DNA of 64,000 nt from Pyrus communis (lineage: Eukaryota; Streptophyta; Magnoliopsida; Rosales; Rosaceae). Where the stretch lies: the NCBI RefSeq assembly GCF_963583255.1, contig NC_084803.1, positions 20,106,428 to 20,170,427 on the forward strand, written 5' to 3'. The notes beneath the pieces were generated by a model. That model did no database searches, was not told where the DNA came from, and saw only the letters and a list, made by a program, of their open reading frames with translations. The translations under genes were made by a program, and so were the position numbers. This document shows, one piece after another, positions 22,981 to 34,440 of the stretch. Position 1 is the first letter of the stretch, and each line of letters begins with the position of its first letter.

Positions 22981-23570
22981 AATAGGTGTTTTCAGGGACA
23001 AAGAAAACTAAGTATGTTGAGAGGTTTGGTTGCAGATGTATTCTTGGCAAGGAAAAAGAGTCAAGCATTTTGGATGTTTGCCTTGCCATGGAGGATGAAG
23101 ATCGACCTATATAGGGATTTCTCAATGGCTGGTAGTGGTGCGGATGCAGCCTTGTCACCCACGCTTGTCGGCAAAAGTGTGGTAATTGGAATAGTGAACT
23201 TCACAGGTTTTCAACTCTGTTAGAGATCTTTGACAAAGTTGCACGTGATATCCGACAACCTGAGATAGCGTCTGAAAAGTGTTGACGAACTTTATGTAGG
23301 AAAATCTGGCTTTTGAAATTCGAAGAATGGTGTCTCTTTAATTTTTTGAACAGGTGAATATGTTTCCTCTCCTTTTAAAGATGTGCCGACCATATTCAAA
23401 ATGCACACTTTGAAGATTGCCCACTCATGAAAATTGTCTCTGCTATATTTCTGAGATTTTACTCAATCCCACCCTTTTCTTTTATCATTTCTGAAAATGG
23501 CTTACCCATCTCACATTAGCTTAGATTTAAGTCTCAGGAGTGATACAGACGAGCCGCGTTAGGATAATAT

Positions 23571-24083
23571 ATGGCACCCGTCATTCTTATGGTTGGAGAC
23601 TCTGTGATGAGGGATGAAATAACGACTTCAGTAGTAGCTAGGAACCTCCTCATTCTTAGAGATAATAGGCTTCTTTCAAGATGGTCTGATGAGTTGGCCG
23701 TTCGAGACTCCTTGGCTCTCAGTGTTCAGTGTGCAGGCTCTATGTCCAATATGGGCAAACGCCTACTTACTCGAACTTGCCAAGTTGAATCATTGACGGC
23801 TGAGGTGGCAAACCTTAAATGAGAGATCAAATGTCTTAAGTGCGAGAATAGAGAGTTGCACATGCTTGCAAATAATTATTCAACGAGCATGAAAAGAAAG
23901 CTTGATCAGATGTAAGAATCTAAAGGTCGGATTCAAAGTGACCATCAGAGGTTTGTGGCTTTCTTCCAGAGGCACCTTTTGCCTTCGCCATCTGGAGTTC
24001 GACCAAGTATTGAGACTCCGAATAATCTATCTTCAATGCCTCCCCCTTCTGGGGTTCCGCGCAATAGTTGGAGATATCAATAA
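23571..24083 (+). pseudogene. Antisense reading frame in gypsy 3' region, unknown function
   Basis: Plus-strand frame starting ATG at 23571, opposite to the element's gag-pol. It reads past two stops (TGA 23821, TAA 23911) in the same frame to a TAA at about 24081. The predicted product starts MAPVILMVGDSVMRDE. It continues with a Leu/Arg/Glu-rich heptad-like middle (RLLTRTCQVESLTAEVANLK, IKCLKCENRELHML) suggesting a coiled coil, then a Pro/Ser-rich tail with a repeated PSGV motif. An AATAAAG signal follows at about 24120. I recall similar frames next to gypsy remnants in Rosaceae, but name no function. It keeps one frame over 170 codons with only two stops, which suggests past selection or a recent origin. 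Confidence 0.55.
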
Positions 24084-24726
24084 CATGCTTTATTTCATTT
24101 AGTGTATTGTGCTAAATACAAATAAAGCATATGTCTCACTAAGATGTGTTACTTCCCTTTTTTTTTTTTTTTTTTTTTTTGTTTTCTAAATCATATTTTC
24201 AAAATGGTGTTGTGCACTATCTCATCACCTTTTTTTTTTTTAGACGGTGCCTGATGCACTATCTTCCCCCTACTTTCTACTCTTCAATTATTCTGTCTCT
24301 ACCATCCCTTTGTTTTTCCCTTTTGACTTCCTAATAGTAGCATGCATCTGTGAGTAGTGAGTTGAAAATTGCACAGTTGGGTTCCTCAATGGGCTTCCTC
24401 GCTGTACTGCATTCTCTGCATGTAGACCATTTTCATTTGCTTCTCTGGAGACCATTATTTGCACAATCACTGCACCAATAATTTTTTTTATGATTTATAT
24501 ATGTGTGTGTGTGTGTGTTGCATGGGATGAAATGTGGCCACCTGCAGCGGGAGAGGAGAAGCTTGCAGAGGGGCATGACAGTTAGGGCAAGGAGGAGTGC
24601 CACAGTAGCTTGAGGTAGTGCAGAGCAACAAAGGCAAATAGATGTGACTTAACAAACTTTGGTTTTGTTAATCACATTCGAAGGCAGTAGCCATAGCAGA
24701 AGCCGCTGGAACTTAAGGCAAAATGT

Positions 24727-24928
24727 AAGGCGTGAAGCTTCACGATCAGCTAGTCGTTTAACAAAGGTCACTGAAGCTCTTCATTGATTTTGATCTGGTG
24801 GCCAGAATGACGAGCTCGAGGTGCTGCAAGGCGTTGAGCTGCACGACCAGCTAGTCATTTGACAGCGGTCACTAAAGTTCTTCGTTGATTTTGATTATAA
24901 TGGCCAGAGTGAAGAGCCTGAGGTTATT
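24727..24928. repeat. 101-bp tandem duplication
   Basis: Two copies (from 24727 and 24828) of a unit starting AAGGCGT-GAGCT-CACGA and containing CAGCTAGTC-TTT and TTC-TTGATTTTGAT. Roughly 80 percent identical by eye. It lies in the 3' region of the Tat-like element. Confidence 0.8.
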
Positions 24929-26590
24929 GACAGCTGTTATTGATAAAGAGCAAGACCTTTTGGATCGAGTGCAGGACCTAAAAAATGTTGTTGTTGCTAC
25001 CATTTTAGAGGAAAAGATGACGATATGTCGTTGTGCCATGCAGATGAGAAGGCGAAGCAGTTGCAGTTTAAGAATAAGCGGAAGCACGAAGAGTAAACGT
25101 CGCTGTCCACTTGCAGAGCCATCAATATCTCAGCCCTCATCGAGTCATCATCCAACCGACGATGGCAAAAGATCAATCTGTACCAGTCCTTGTTGTCTGT
25201 ATCACAAGACACAGCCAAAAGCTCGAATGAGGGACTCGAAGGGTCTAAGCAAAGTACGGTAAATGTCGTGGACTTTCCGATATGGTGGACGTCTTTGTTA
25301 ATTGAAATCTGATGAAGGATAACGGATTTGAAATCGTTGAGGAACAGGATTCAAGAACAAGAAGCTTCCGAAGATTTGTGAGTGTGTAAGCAGCCGATGA
25401 CGGAAACGTTGAATGAGAAATAGATGGTGTGCAGATGGAAGATTTCGATGAGCTTGATCGAGTCGCGTAGGGAGATGAAAGCAGACAAGAGAAAATGAGA
25501 ACAGATTTACCATTTTCTCTGAAGACTTTGCAGAACACTGACTAAGAGAAGATCCTCAGCAAATCCCTGTCACCCTTGGCTGGCTGTACAGCCTCATTCA
25601 CATCCATCGCATATGTCACCTCACCCGTTAACTACCTTGGCAACCTCACTGCTCCATTGAGCATCCTTGAAGCCATGTCCACGTTCCTTGTCAGCGGCAA
25701 TTTCTCGATGATGAGGTGGAGAAGTCGACATCATAACAAGTCTTCTTGAAGGAGATGCGGACGATGAACCTGATTAAATTGTAGGGAAGGAAGAGGTTCT
25801 GGGGGAAGAACCTAATCTTAGAGAAGTTTTGATCGAAAAAGAGAGATGGCGACGACTACTCTCAACGACTGCTCGCCTGTCGCTGGCTGCGCAGCCCAAA
25901 GGATTGCTGAGAGTAAGTTTCTTTATTCGATGCTATCTGGAAGTCTTCTTTTCGATGAAGATGTTGATGAGGAACGTGGGCTGGAAGAATAGGCTATGAC
26001 CTATGTTTTAGAGGGCAGGCCCGAAGTGTGTGGTGCGCTGCAAATCCAAGGCGCGAATGGAGGAGAAAACAAGGATTGGGCTTTGAGAGCCGGGCCTAGG
26101 CCTGGAGGAGAAGAAGCAGAGCTCCTTACACAACAAGCTCAAAACAATTCTATGTTTGAGAAGGGATGAGCCTGGCATTTGGGCTCCTCTTTTTTAGGAT
26201 CTCAACTTCTGTTTTCTTTGATTTGGCATGAGTCTTAAGTGTAGAAAGACCCCCTCCAACATGTATACATTTTTTTTTTTTGACAAAGAATATATATATA
26301 TATACACACACTTTAATGCATAATAACATATGTACTTTTTTTTTTTTTTTTGTAATGAAATTGACATTCATTAGTCGAGCCTTTAATAAAACCTTATTTT
26401 TTATTTTGATGTGACTGAACTCGAAGTTGAATGTTCGAGCTGCCTACATACTCTTCCAAAGAAAAGATCAAGTCATAACGTAGTTTAAATGAGTGATGGG
26501 TTGCTTTTGACAGTTTTAATGGTGATTTTGATGATGATTTTGCCGTGCACATTTTATGCTCTTGCAGGCCAGGAGCGGGGTGTGTTTGTT
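24929..26590. other. Rest of the gypsy 3' region, unassigned
   Basis: Contains open stretches on both strands (for example plus 24885-25262 and minus 25245-25538) without recognisable domains, then poly-T and (TA)n near 26270-26350. It may hold captured host sequence. I cannot support a gene. Confidence 0.4.
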
Positions 26591-27680
26591 TTAGGGGTAG
26601 TAGTGTTTCAAGAATATGCCATTGATGGGGCCGATTTTCAAACCGTCTTCCACCGTGATTAAGTAGGCGTCATTGGTGTAGACTTCTTGTATTACGTAAG
26701 GTTCATCCCACTTTGATGTGAACTGGCCTTTTGTTTTGTGAGTTGTGATGATAGGCCTACGCAATGCAAAGACGAGATCTCTCACTTGAAAAGAACGAGG
26801 GCGAACTTTCTTGTTGAAAGCCTTGGAGAGTCGTGCTTGATAACACTCCAAGTGCTACTGAACTTCAAGCCTTCTCTCATCTAGCGCTTCTAGCTCTTGA
26901 AGGCGCAACTTTGCATTCTCTTCATCAGTCAAGCCTTCTTGTATAGCTATCCTTAGGGAGGGGATTTGACCTTTGAGCGGTAGAACAGCTTCCACGCCAT
27001 ATACGAGAGAATAAGGCATAGCTTGGGTGGGAGTCCTATGTGTAGTCCTATATGCCCAAAGTGCTTCACTTATTCTTTCATACCAGTCTCTCTTTGTTTG
27101 GCCAATTACCTTTTTTAGGAAGTTGCACAATATTTTGTTGAATGCTTCTGCGAGACCGTTAGCCGGAGCGTGATACATGGAAGACTTGTGCTACTTAGAC
27201 TTGTATTTCTCACAGAGCCCATCCACGAGTCAGCTGGAGAACTATTTTTCGTTGTCAGTGATAATGTAGCGAGGCATACCATATTGGTGGATGATATGCT
27301 CCTTGATGAAACAAACGACAGTTTCCTTCTTGACTTCCCTTAGAGGTATGGCTTTAGCCCACTTGGAAAAGTAATCTGTTGCAGCTAGGATGTAAGCTTC
27401 TCATGCTAATGACTTTGGCATAATTGGTCCTATAACGTCCAATCCCCATGTGTTGAACGGCCATGAAGCAGTTGTAAGGTGTAAAGGCTCAAGCGGTTGA
27501 TGTATGAAGTTGGCGTAGAATTGGCAGGCTTAGCACCTTTTGGCGTGTTCCATGCAGTCTTTTACCATGCTTGGCCAGTAGTAACCCATTCTTTTGAGCT
27601 AGAAATGTAACTCTGGTTCAGACTGATGCGCCCCGCACACACTTGAGTGTGCTTCTTCTATGGCTTGATTAACTTCTTCC
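26591..27680 (-). pseudogene. Integrase of the Tat-like element, broken
   Basis: Integrase read leftward. The core catalytic region (27420-27180) has an ATDYFSKWAKAIPL-type block and an ITDN block. After a frame change come GLAEAFNKIL (the Glu of DDE), WAYRTTHRTPTQAMPYSLVYG and, from 26851, the C-terminal domain (PRSFQVRDLVFALRR, GQFTSKWDEPYVIQE, LKHYYP). It would insert the cDNA into the host chromosome. The pieces are in different frames separated by stops. No chromodomain is visible, in line with the Tat/Athila branch. Confidence 0.85.
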
Positions 27681-28500
27681 TCACCTAGGCATCTCAAAAG
27701 CACTCCTTAAAAAAAAGCGTCGATAAAGTGTTCCTTTGTAATAAAGGAAGCGAGGTGCTCGTCGACGTATTTCAGAATGGTGTCTAGGATCATCTGGAAG
27801 CTTTCCATGCTTCAAGTAGTCGCTCATCAATTGTTTCCACTCTTCAGCGTCGATTGGAAGTAATGAGATGACATTTGTATCATCCAGTAGCATTTCAGTA
27901 ATGAGCAGGATCACCCATCTTTGGCAAACTGGCACATCTGCATCTTCATCTTTTCCTAGTGTCATACTCGATGCTAGATTGGCGAGAGCGTCTGCCATTT
28001 GATTTTCTTTTCTTGCCATATGTTCTAATGTTCTGGGATTTTCCAATTAGCTGGGATTGGGTGATTAGCAAGGAAGTTTGCTAGCGTTTGTCCCTTGACA
28101 ACTTTAGCTGGGACGTAGATGATCTCATACTGATTAAGAAGCAACATCCATTTAGCGAGTCGCCATGTCAAGACTGGTTTGGACATGACGTATTTGACTG
28201 GGTCAGCTTTAGCAACCATGTGGATGGTGTAAGCATGCATATAATGTTTGAGTTTCTGAATGGCGAACACCAAGGCAAGGCACATCTTTTCTATTAGGGA
28301 GTAGTTCAACTCAGCGCCGGTAAGAGTTCGACTAAGGTAGTAAAACGCTCATTCTTTCTGGGATTCATTTTCTTGTGCCATGAGTGCTCTAACCGAACCT
28401 TCATAAGCGGCGATGTACAATATGAGCGACTTCTCGGGCACAGGCGCCCCCAGGACAGGTGGACTTGATAAATACTTTTTTATGCTTTCAAAAGCATTGT
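27681..28500 (-). pseudogene. RNase H and remnant of second RNase H, Tat-like element
   Basis: 28309-28025 is the C-terminal part of the RT-linked RNase H (YSLIEKMCLALVFAIQKLKHY, QYEIIYVPAKVVKGQTLANFL). In Tat elements a second, archaeal-type RNase H of about 130 residues should follow. Instead the sequence jumps within about 20 bp, with a frame change, to that domain's very end (ARKENQMADALANLASSM at 28020-27960). The zinc-binding start of integrase follows (RFLYYKGTLYRRFF). An internal deletion of roughly 0.4 kb is inferred. Confidence 0.75.
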
Positions 28501-28649
28501 GGCATGCTTCGTCCCATACGAACGAAACATCCTTCTTTTTAAGTCGATTGAACGATTAACAACGCCCTGCAAGGTTAGAGATGAAAGGTTAAATGAAGGC
28601 TAGTTGTCCTTGGAGACCTTTTAGCTCGTGCAGGTTTTTTGGCTTAAGC

Positions 28650-29751
28650 ATGCTTTAAATGGCCTTGATCTTTGATTGGTCCACTTCAATGACACGATGC
28701 TTGACAATGAAGCCGAGGAGCTTTCCAGAGGTGACACCAAATGCACACTTTAACAGGTTCATCTTGAGGTTGTATTTTCGCAACCTTTCAAACACTATTC
28801 GTAAATCCTTCAAGTGATCTGATCTTTTCTTTTGTCTTGACCACCACATCGTCTACATAACACTCTACGTTTTTGTGTAGCATGTCATTGAAGATTTTCT
28901 GCATTGCGCGTTGATATGTAGCTCCAGCGTTCTTCAGACCAAAGGGTATCACCTTGTAGTAGTAGATACCTTTTGGCGTGTAGAAGGCTGTTAGTTCATC
29001 GTCTTTGAAAGCCATGCGAATTTGATTGTATCCAAAAGAGGCGTCCATGAATGACAGTGCATCATGGCTAGTGGTTGCGTCCACTCTGATTTCAATGATT
29101 GGCAAGGGGAAGTCCTCCTTCAAGCAAGCATTGTTGAGGTTCCGAAAGGCTACGCAAACACGTATTTGTCTCGATTTCTCAAGGACAATGACGATGTTGG
29201 AGATCCACTTGGGGTATTACACCTCTCGAATGAAGCTTGCTTCGATTAACTTGTCAATCTTAGCCTTAATTTGTGGGATGAGCTCAGATCGACAGAGCCT
29301 TTAAGTTTGCTTTATCGGTCGTATTCCAGGCTTGACTGCAAGATGATGCACAGTGATGACAGGATCAAGGCTGGGCATTTCCTTGTAGGTACAAGCAAAA
29401 GTCTTTGTACTCTAATAACAGTTAGTAATACTCTTCTACCTCGTTCGCACTTAGCAGCACACTTACTAAGATAGGTTTTGGCTCATCTTTTGTGCCTAAG
29501 TTGAGCTCCTTGAGATCATCAACCGTGTTTTGCCCCTCATCCTCAAGTTGTGGTGCGGCAGTGACATCTTCTTTGGGGATTTCATCTTCTTTGCCTTCTT
29601 GGATCGTGATGTGGAAGACGTCTTGGACCTCCTCTTCAATGTCGTCCTTTAGGGCTTTCTGGAGTGAAGATTGATCAGTGTGGATGATGGTACGCCTTCT
29701 CACTTTTAGTGATCCAATTGTGTCAACCTCCAAGATTGCTTGGCGCTTCAT
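28650..29751 (-). pseudogene. Reverse transcriptase of the Tat-like element, broken
   Basis: RT palm and thumb on the minus strand. 29123-28788 carries LSFMDASFGYNQIRM, VIPFGLKNAGATYQRAM and the catalytic YVDD box. 28849-28655 carries LKMNLLKCAFGVTSGKLLGF. An acidic linker (29751-29422) precedes the fingers (29300-29130, split by stops). It would synthesise the cDNA in particles. Catalytic aspartates are kept but the frame shifts near 28800 and 29125. Confidence 0.88.
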
Positions 29752-29988
29752 CCTTGAAGGAATAGAGCTTCAGACATCATCTTTTCTTGCCAGACCATCG
29801 AGCTTTTCTTCCTTTAGCGTTGTCTCCATCTTTCTAGAAGGCTTCTTGTTGTCTTCAAATCTTTCTAAAACTGACCATCGCGGAGGAAAGCTAGTTGTGT
29901 TGCTTTGTTTCTTGGGTTTTGACAACCTTTCGAAAATTGAGCTTTGGGATGTTAGTATGTTAAGCCTCTTAAAAACAGAGGTTTGGTC

Positions 29989-31117
29989 TTAACCACCAAT
30001 GCGATCAAGTGCTGAAATTCTGGCCTTTGAACGATTCATCCTATCGAAAACTAATGTCCGAGGGGCGAACTTAGGCTTTTCTTGATCTTGTTCAGCGCTC
30101 ATGCTGATGTGTTGATTGTTAACGTTTTTCGCTTTGCTTGAAATCTTCATGAATGCATTTAGTGTGAAGTTGAGTCCAGCTTTGTTGTTGTCAACTTCGT
30201 AACCATACTCCTTCAACTTCTTTTGAGTCTTGGTGAGGTTACACTCTTTATCGTTGGTGATGTTTGAAACCTTCTTTCTAGGATTCGAAGAAAAAGCAAA
30301 GTCATTCCCAGCCTTCGACATGAGTTTGTAGGCGTTTGGATCAAAACCTTCTTCGGTCTTCTTGGTTGGAAGAAAGCTTGGTTCCACCCCCTTTGGCAAA
30401 GCTTTTATGAAGCCTTACTGTAGCCTTGCAACCTTAGCGCCGTCTAGCTGTGTTAGAGGTAAAACTACATTCGTCTTGAGCAACTTCACATTATCCTTGT
30501 GCCATTGTGTGTTGGTTTTGCTTGCAGTTTCGAACGGGGATTGACCATTCTTTCTTCTTGACATCGGGATGTATCAGAATATGGGTATGTTCGGTCCTTT
30601 TGAAGGCGTCCTACTCCCTTTGGTTGTTGCAGGTTTAGCAGACTTGTCATCGTTTTTGTTTAAAGATGGCACGGCTTGCCATTCTTGCTTCTTGGGCATA
30701 GCTTGCCATTCCTGCTTTTTAGGTGTTGCTTTGCCCATGGATTTGATCTCTTCTGGAAGAACTTCAGGCACCATGTCTTCATCCATGTAGAACTTGGCGT
30801 CTGCAAAGTGTGATTTGGCTTCGGATAAATATCAACTACTTCATTGAATTAAGCGGGCAGACTCTTTCTTAGCGAGGACAGTAGGAGGCCAGTTCGAGAT
30901 TGAATGGTGGTATCACCTTGGATCACATTTACTCTTTCTCAATAGAATTTTAAGCATTGGTGGAGGGTGGATAACACTACTCCATTTCGTGGATCCAAGG
31001 CCTTCCTAGAAGCAAGTTGTAGAAAGTTCTTGCATCAATCACTTGGAATATCGTGCTTGATTTGAGTTCACCAATGGTCATCTCCACTTAGATCATGCCT
31101 ATTGCCATTTGTCCTCT
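29989..31117 (-). pseudogene. Linker between protease and RT, Tat-like element
   Basis: Charged, low-complexity polyprotein segments (30399-29989 and 30786-30574, the latter with tandem PKKQEWQA repeats). It links protease to RT in this lineage and has no enzymatic motif. A direct repeat at about 30668-30720 gives the doubled PKKQEWQA. Confidence 0.6.
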
Positions 31118-31642
31118 TTACTTAAAACCTTGGATCAGCAGACGGCTTAGGGATAGTTTATTCACCTTGATGCCGATTGTGGTGATTGTTGACTTTGGCA
31201 TGATGTTTATGGCTGACCCACCATCTACAAGCATGCGGTTGACTTTGTGCTCCCTTACGTACCCCAAGACAAAGAGAGGATGGTTGTGAGGCTTTGATAC
31301 CACCAATAAGTCTTTGTCAGTGAAACTGATTGTGTCACGGGCAGCACAACATATGGAACATTCATGTGGCCGAAGCTTCAAGCCTTCGTCCTTGCTTTTT
31401 TGCACTTCGTGGTCGCCGAGACTTGCCAAGACCGCTGCTAGTGCTCTTTGCATCTTTTTTGGCAATCGTAGTGTTTCTTCGATGCTAAAGTGTGTTGGTA
31501 GACCTTCTTTGGGCGTAAGGGTCTTTTCTCCCTCAGTGGCGATAGCTTTGCCTTTTGAGGGCTCTTCCATCTCTACTTCAACCATGTGACAGGCGACAGT
31601 AGTGCACTGTTGGAAAAAGTCCTTCAAAAAATATTCATGCAA
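31118..31642 (-). pseudogene. Aspartic protease of the Tat-like element
   Basis: Protease region ending with NRMLVDGGSAINIMPKSTI, a D-G-G-S active site like that at 4.0 kb but from a different element. The segment before it (KMQRALAAVLASLGDHEVQ, HECSICCAARDTISFTDKDL) matches the gag-pro junction of plant Tat elements in style. The open frame spans 174 codons, one of the least damaged parts of the element. Confidence 0.75.
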
Positions 31643-33608
31643 GGAGACGGGAATGCTGGCTCTTGCTCCATAGGTTCCTCAGCATATGTTGGCTTATCAG
31701 CTCTTATGTTTCTTTTAGGCTTCCTATTGTTGTGGTGGTGGTGATTTCCTCCTTGTTTCACCTTTGGTTGTGTGACTCGTGGTTTTGGCTTCCTTGTATT
31801 TTTGTAGGTCACCACTGTTAATCCTTCTTCATAATCGGTATGTGCATCTTGGTCGCTTGCCCCCAATGATGGTTGTGCAGAAGGTGTCATGCAGCTTGAG
31901 CATTGATGGGAATGGTTAGGTGTAACTTGGAGAGGCATGGGATCGAATGATCCAAACGCAATTATAGTAGTATGTGTTGTGGCCGTGTTTTCAAGGTCGA
32001 GCTCGATTTTCCCTTGTTGTACTAGCTTCATGATGAGTTCTTTAAGGATGAAGCAATTGCCAACAAGATAGCTCACGATACGATAGTACTTGCAGTACTG
32101 AGGATCATTTACACGATTCATCTCTTCGAGACGCTTGCATTTGGGTAGCTCGATCACCTTCTTTTCCAGCAAGTCGTCTAACATTGCAGCTATATCTAAG
32201 TCAGGAAAATGGTACGTCCTTTGCTCCAACTCCCTCAAGGTATTTTTATACTTGTCTTAGGTGCGATAAGGCTCATCTTTCTTTATCTCATTGGCTTTGT
32301 TCTTGGAAGAGATCTTGATGACCGCAGATGAGGTTTTAATGAAGGTAATGTTAATACTAAAAGCTTCATTGGTGGGCTTCTTCCCATGATTGTTCACCTT
32401 TGGAGCAAATACCTTATCCTTCTTGAAATTGGAGATTGGTTCCTTTTTTCCATGATAGGCGATGCTCAACTCCATGTCGTGGGCATGGGTGGTTAACTCT
32501 TCGAAGGTTTGTGGTTTAATGCCTTGAAGGATGTAGTGTAACCCCTATTGCATGCCTTGGACGCACATCTCGATCGAGGAGATCTCTGAGAGCCTGTTTT
32601 TGCAGTCAAGGCTTAGAGTGCGCCATCGGTTGATGTAGTCCACGACTGGCTCGTCCTTCCATTGCTTCATGCTTGTCAGCTCCAACATGCTTATAATGTG
32701 GCGAGTGCTGTAGAAACGGTTGAGGAATTCCCACTCTAAATGTTCCCAATTGTTGATGGATTTAGGCACTAGGTCCGTGTACCAATCAAATGCATTCCCT
32801 TTCAGAGAGCGAATAAACTACTTCGCGAGGTAGTCTCCTTCCATCCCCGCATTGTTACAAGTTTCAACGAAATGGGTGACGTGCTGTTTTGGGTTTCTCT
32901 TTCCATCAAACTGCATGAACTTTGGTGGTTGATAACCCCTCGGCATCTTTAGGGGGTTAATCTTCTTGGAGAATGGCTTTGAGTATAACACGGAGGTATG
33001 TAAGCTCTCTTCGTACTGCGCCTTGATGGTGCTGGCGATCATCTCCTGTAGTTGCTTGATAGAAAGAGATTCATGAGCGTCGCTGCTTGGTCCAGCTCTG
33101 GCTTCTCTTCGACTTTCTCCACTGGAGGCTCATCATCCTTGTCGTTTTCCTTCTTTAGTGGATCAACCTTTGGGTCGACTTTCATGTCAGGCTGCGCATC
33201 CAGTTGGTTGATGAGTGCGACGATTTGCAAGTCTTTTTTCTCCAAAGTCCGTGTGAGTTTTGCGATTGCTTCATTCATTTGAGCCAGCTGCTCCTCAATT
33301 GAAGTTGCTCTGGTGGTCATAACTTGCATGGCTGTGCTGCCGCTTGAGTCGGCATCGAAGAATAGGGACTTGGAGTACTTCTTTGGGCTTTTCTCCCTTG
33401 GTGCTCTTAGCGAGGCCAAGGTGGTCACGGGCTTGTGCCTCGGGTGCTCTTGTTCATTCGGCAAAGTTGCTGTAGGGGTGAAAGATATGGCAGAAAGAGC
33501 TCTTGCCTTACTTCGAGTTATGATGAATGAAGTGTCACCACTTGTGGCGAGGATGTTCTTATCCTTCACCTTGGTTGCGGGAACGGCTTGAACCTTCCTT
33601 GATACCAT
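31643..33608 (-). pseudogene. Gag of the Tat-like element, broken
   Basis: Starts with an ATG at 33608, about 50 bp inside the primer-binding site. Order: basic/Thr-rich N-terminus, a coiled coil near residues 105-135 (EEQLAQMNEAIAKLTRTLEKK), an acidic Pro-Glu-Lys stretch, the gag core (33042-32545: YQPPKFMQFDGKRNPKQHV, NWEHLEWEFLNRFYS) and a His-rich tail (32238-31624). Each block is in a separate open frame, so the gene is broken at about 33040, 32810, 32540 and 32250. Confidence 0.82.
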
Positions 33609-33654
33609 TTATGGCTTTTTGCGGATTTGAATATAGAGATAAGAGGTAGAGATA

Positions 33655-33673
33655 GTCCCACCGGGTGTGCCAA
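33655..33673 (-). other. Primer-binding site of the Tat-like element
   Basis: The minus strand reads TTGGCACACCCGGTGGGAC, two bases inside the LTR end (33677). It is the typical primer site of this gypsy branch. Confidence 0.8.
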
Positions 33674-33676
33674 ATT

Positions 33677-34440
33677 TGTAAACACGAATATTCCTGCGAT
33701 GAATGAAACAAGAACACGTGTACAAAATAATATTTGTATTAATTTTGGGGTTACAATCTCTTTTACAATTTGATCCTCTGATTCTATCTTCGTAAAGTGT
33801 AGATTTGTGGATGGGTTGTTGATCCAAAAAGCCGTCGAGGGCTTGATCTAGGGATGAACGGATCTTCAAGGGCCTTTAGGGCTTGATCTTGATGAACAAT
33901 TATATGGATTTCTTCAAGGACCGTTGGGCTTAATCTTGATGAACAAGGATGAACGGATCTTCAAGGGCCTTCGGGGCTTGATCTTAATGAACGAGGATGA
34001 ACAGATCTTCAAGGGTCTTTGGGGCTTGATTTTGATGAACAGTTGAGTCGATTTCTTCAAGGACTTGACAAAGAACAAAGAAAGCTTTCTTCGTCCTTCA
34101 GGATTCTTGGGAATTTGGGAGGTTGGATGCTTGAAAGCTTTATAGTTTCATAGCTTCAAGGATTTTGGGCAATTTTCTTCCAATTTGGGAGTAGAGAAAT
34201 GTATATATGAATTAAATTGGCTTCTTTATAGAATTTTTTAAGGTCTAATTTTGAATATAATATTCAGATGAAATAAGTCATTTCTACTAAGTGTTGACAC
34301 GTGTCTTATTTGATGACTCATACGATTTTTTTCGATTTTTCATTGATTCCCACACTATGTGTAAAATTTATGTGACACGTGAACGTTGAAATTTTAATGC
34401 CTTGGTTAATATTTATTTCACCAAAATTTCGATGTCTACA
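33677..34440 (-). mobile_element. 5' LTR of the Tat-like element
   Basis: 764 bp. The plus strand starts TGTAAACACG and ends GATGTCTACA. The part at 33820-34040 has 3-4 degenerate copies of a roughly 55-65-bp unit (GGGCTTGATCTTGATGAAC...GATCTTCAAGG). Its distal 430 bp match the truncated LTR at 20955-21386. Confidence 0.85.

Larger units (their letters stand above)
20955..34440 (-). mobile_element. Tat-like Ty3/gypsy element, about 13.5 kb
   Basis: Minus-strand element bounded by a truncated 3' LTR (20955-21386) and a full 5' LTR (33677-34440). It has a primer-binding site (33655-33673), gag (33608-31650), protease (31642-31118), RT (29300-28650), RNase H, a remnant of a second (archaeal-type) RNase H, integrase (27680-26591) and a long 5-kb 3' region. 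A second RNase H and a long non-coding 3' region are hallmarks of the Tat lineage. Every coding domain carries stops or frameshifts. Confidence 0.85.

Noticed and set aside
24885..25262. 125-codon plus-strand frame
   Set aside because: No recognisable domain, and it overlaps the 101-bp duplication and gypsy 3' region. Kept as unassigned.
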